A stretch of DNA of 64,000 nucleotides from Turicibacter sp. TJ11 (GTDB lineage Bacteria; Bacillota_I; Bacilli_A; MOL361; Turicibacteraceae), in the NCBI RefSeq assembly GCF_021497505.1, contig NZ_CP069349.1:1305131-1369130 (forward strand), written 5' to 3'. The notes beneath the pieces are model-generated. The model ran no database searches. It saw only the letters and a program-made list of their open reading frames with translations, and had not been told where the DNA came from. Every line of letters begins with the position of its first letter. Position 1 is the first letter of the stretch. Positions 62,300 to 64,000 of the stretch are shown piece after piece. The translations under genes were made by a program, and so were the position numbers.

Positions 62300-63470
62300 A
62301 TTCTGCAGAAGCTTCTTGTAATTGTTGAGCAACAACACCATATTTTTGTGTTAAATTATTATCGAAATATTGATAATAACGAGTTAAGATACGTCCATTA
62401 TATAATTTACGATTTTTATCTGCTTCACGAGCAAATGCTTTTTCGAATTTAGAGAATGACGTTAAGATGTTAAAATCCCAAGTTGATAATTTACGTTTCA
62501 TCATTCCTAATTTTTTATTTAATTTAAATACTTCATCTTCTTCACCGATACGCTCACCATATGGTGGGTTGGTAATCATATAAGCGTATTTGTAATTAGA
62601 AGAGAATTTATGGAAATCTAATTGATGGAACTCAATTGATTTTGCAACACCTGCTTTTTCAGCATTTTGGCGAGCTGTACGTAAAACTTGTGCATCAATA
62701 TCATATCCAAACATACGTAATGTATTATTTTTAATTGCTTTACGTGCACTATCACGAACTTGTTCGAAAATTTCCTTATCCATTGACGGCCAATCTTCAC
62801 AAACAAAGTTACGGTTTAATCCTGGAGCAATATTGTTACCGATTAATGCTGCCTCAATTAAAATTGTTCCTGATCCACAGAATGGATCAACTAATAAGCG
62901 TTCTGGCTTCCAACGAGATAGTAAAATTAATGATGCTGCTAACGTTTCTTTTAACGGCGCTTCACCTGCATACTCACGATATCCTCGTTTATGTAACCCT
63001 GGTCCAGTTGTATCGATTGTTAATGTCACCACGTCTTTTAACAATGCGACTTCAATTTTATAAACTGGTCCATCTTCCGTAAACCAATCTTGATTATAGG
63101 CACGTTGCATACTTTTAACAACTGCTTTTTTTACGATTGATTGGCAATCTGGAACACTATGTAAGGTTGATTTAATTGATTTTCCAACTACATGCATTTT
63201 CCCGTTAACAGGAATATATTGACTCCAATCAATAACTTCTGTTTGATTGAATAAATCTTCAAATGTTGTTGCTTCAAATTCCGCAACTTTAATTAAGACA
63301 CGATCTGCTGTACGTAACCAAGTATTTGTAATGGCAATATCCATTTCATCTCCTTCGAAATGAACTTTACCATTTTCTAACTTTAAATCTTCATATCCTA
63401 ATCGTCTTAACTCTTTAGCCGTAACAGCTTCGATTCCAAAAGTCGTCGTTGCAATTAATTGATAATCCAT
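62298..63470 (-). CDS. THUMP-domain rRNA methyltransferase (RlmL/YpsC-like)
   Basis: Class I SAM-dependent RNA guanine-N2 methyltransferase, probably of 23S rRNA. An N-terminal ferredoxin-like/THUMP region (YQLIATTTFGIEAVTAKELRR) precedes the Rossmann-fold domain, with PFCGSGTILIEAALI (motif I, about 198) and the catalytic MITNPPYGERIG (NPPY, about 304). The 390-aa length matches the single-domain Firmicute homologue of E. coli RlmL. AAGGAG lies before the ATG. The exact target nucleotide is inferred from the family. Confidence 0.92.
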   Translation of the reverse strand: MDYQLIATTTFGIEAVTAKELRRLGYEDLKLENGKVHFEGDEMDIAITNTWLRTADRVLIKVAEFEATTFEDLFNQTEVIDWSQYIPVNGKMHVVGKSIKSTLHSVPDCQSIVKKAVVKSMQRAYNQDWFTEDGPVYKIEVALLKDVVTLTIDTTGPGLHKRGYREYAGEAPLKETLAASLILLSRWKPERLLVDPFCGSGTILIEAALIGNNIAPGLNRNFVCEDWPSMDKEIFEQVRDSARKAIKNNTLRMFGYDIDAQVLRTARQNAEKAGVAKSIEFHQLDFHKFSSNYKYAYMITNPPYGERIGEEDEVFKLNKKLGMMKRKLSTWDFNILTSFSKFEKAFAREADKNRKLYNGRILTRYYQYFDNNLTQKYGVVAQQLQEASAE

Positions 63471-63664
63471 ATTTATTTCTCCTTACCTTAAAGTAACTAT
63501 TCGCCTCAAACGAATGTGTACTGAGATGACTATTCTATTTAATCTATCTTTAGTTTATCCATTTTATTGAGTCTCAAAACTCTGTTTTATAAATCGTCAA
63601 AAACACCAGTTTTAAGTTTATCACTAATCTTTAAACGTGGCAATAATTATCTTTTTATGACTAA

Positions 63665-64000
63665 TTAAAGATCCTGTAACTTTTCTACAACTAAATTCAC
63701 CTTTTCACAGATTTTATTAATTCGTTCTGCGAACGAATCACCTAAATCAAGATAATGTTTTTCAACTTTTAATTCATGTAATGGAGGAACGATAGAATGG
63801 GTATAGTCGATCGACTCTAAAACAACAATGACCTCTTCTAATAAAAGTTCTAGCTCCTTATCAAGTTTAACGTCTGGTGTTGATTCAAGTAAAAAATTTA
63901 GGTCATAAGTTAAATGATTAATATCTCGATAAAGTTCAGCAATGTCCTGTAACTTTTTTAATTCAACTAGCTTACTCTCTTTTTTTAAAAAGGAAAACTC
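63665..64000 (-). CDS. Partial helical protein, C-terminal 111 residues
   Basis: An open minus-strand frame enters from the right edge and stops at TAA (63665-63667). The visible part reads EFSFLKKESKLVELKKLQDI and continues with acidic, Leu-rich heptad-like segments ending EKVNLVVEKLQDL. It is probably a soluble helical/coiled-coil protein. The start lies beyond the window and the family is not recognised. Confidence 0.65.
   Translation of the reverse strand, partial: EFSFLKKESKLVELKKLQDIAELYRDINHLTYDLNFLLESTPDVKLDKELELLLEEVIVVLESIDYTHSIVPPLHELKVEKHYLDLGDSFAERINKICEKVNLVVEKLQDL

Overview
The window is AT-rich DNA from a low-GC Gram-positive bacterium (Bacillota). Supporting signs are strong AAGGAGG-type ribosome binding sites, a T-box leader on hisS-aspS, a bifunctional Rel, SpoVB-, DUF421- and DUF1540-type proteins, and initiator and elongator tRNAs that resemble those of Bacillus. 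The gene content and the very large tRNA arrays suggest a gut Firmicute of the Turicibacter/Erysipelotrichia type. That placement is inference; no 16S rRNA gene is present to settle it.

Layout. 1-3.4 kb: end of a cell-surface polysaccharide locus, with a partial flippase and an LCP-family ligase carrying a 24-bp tandem-repeat tail. 3.6-20 kb: a housekeeping block, almost all on the minus strand (aspS-hisS behind a T-box, dtd, rel, apt, recJ, yajC, tgt, queA, ruvB, ruvA), with two plus-strand membrane-protein genes. 20-25.5 kb: a formate/nitrite-type channel, a patatin and several unrecognised genes. 25.6-31.5 kb: a sucrose PTS operon (scrA-scrB-scrK) with its LacI-type regulator scrR, separated by a decayed insertion sequence. 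31.8-43.5 kb: a mix of an SEC-C protein, an M50 protease, a DUF4430 lipoprotein-like/ECF pair, an aldo/keto reductase with a late nonsense codon, a 5'-nucleotidase with a degenerate paralogue, a DUF1540 protein, an NSS transporter and a second patatin. 43.8-45 kb: an IS4-type transposase. 45.2-46 kb: a six-gene tRNA operon. 46-52.3 kb: a giant helicase-nuclease and a CoA-disulfide-reductase-like enzyme. 52.3-60.3 kb: three back-to-back tRNA arrays with 67 tRNA genes and two 5S rRNA genes. 60.4-64 kb: PAP2 phosphatase, rhodanese, cold-shock protein, rRNA methyltransferase and a partial helical protein.

The standout region is the tRNA block. Including the six-gene operon there are 73 tRNA genes, all on the minus strand and nearly all with an encoded CCA. 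Each array starts at one or two very similar promoters (TTGACA, 17-bp spacer with an internal TCGACA-like element and TGn, then a -10) and most end in Trp-His-Gly plus a hairpin terminator. The arrays have grown and shrunk by unequal recombination. One deletion left a chimeric tRNA whose 5' acceptor strand comes from tRNA-Phe and whose remainder is tRNA-Lys. The 5S genes have no 16S/23S partners here. A roughly 120-nt intergenic spacer occurs four times, with compensatory changes that point to a conserved RNA structure.

Other items of interest are a histidyl-tRNA synthetase ending in a 44-residue Cys/His-rich tail that looks metal-binding, and a T-box whose candidate specifier GACAC reads both as Asp (GAC) and His (CAC) for the hisS-aspS operon.
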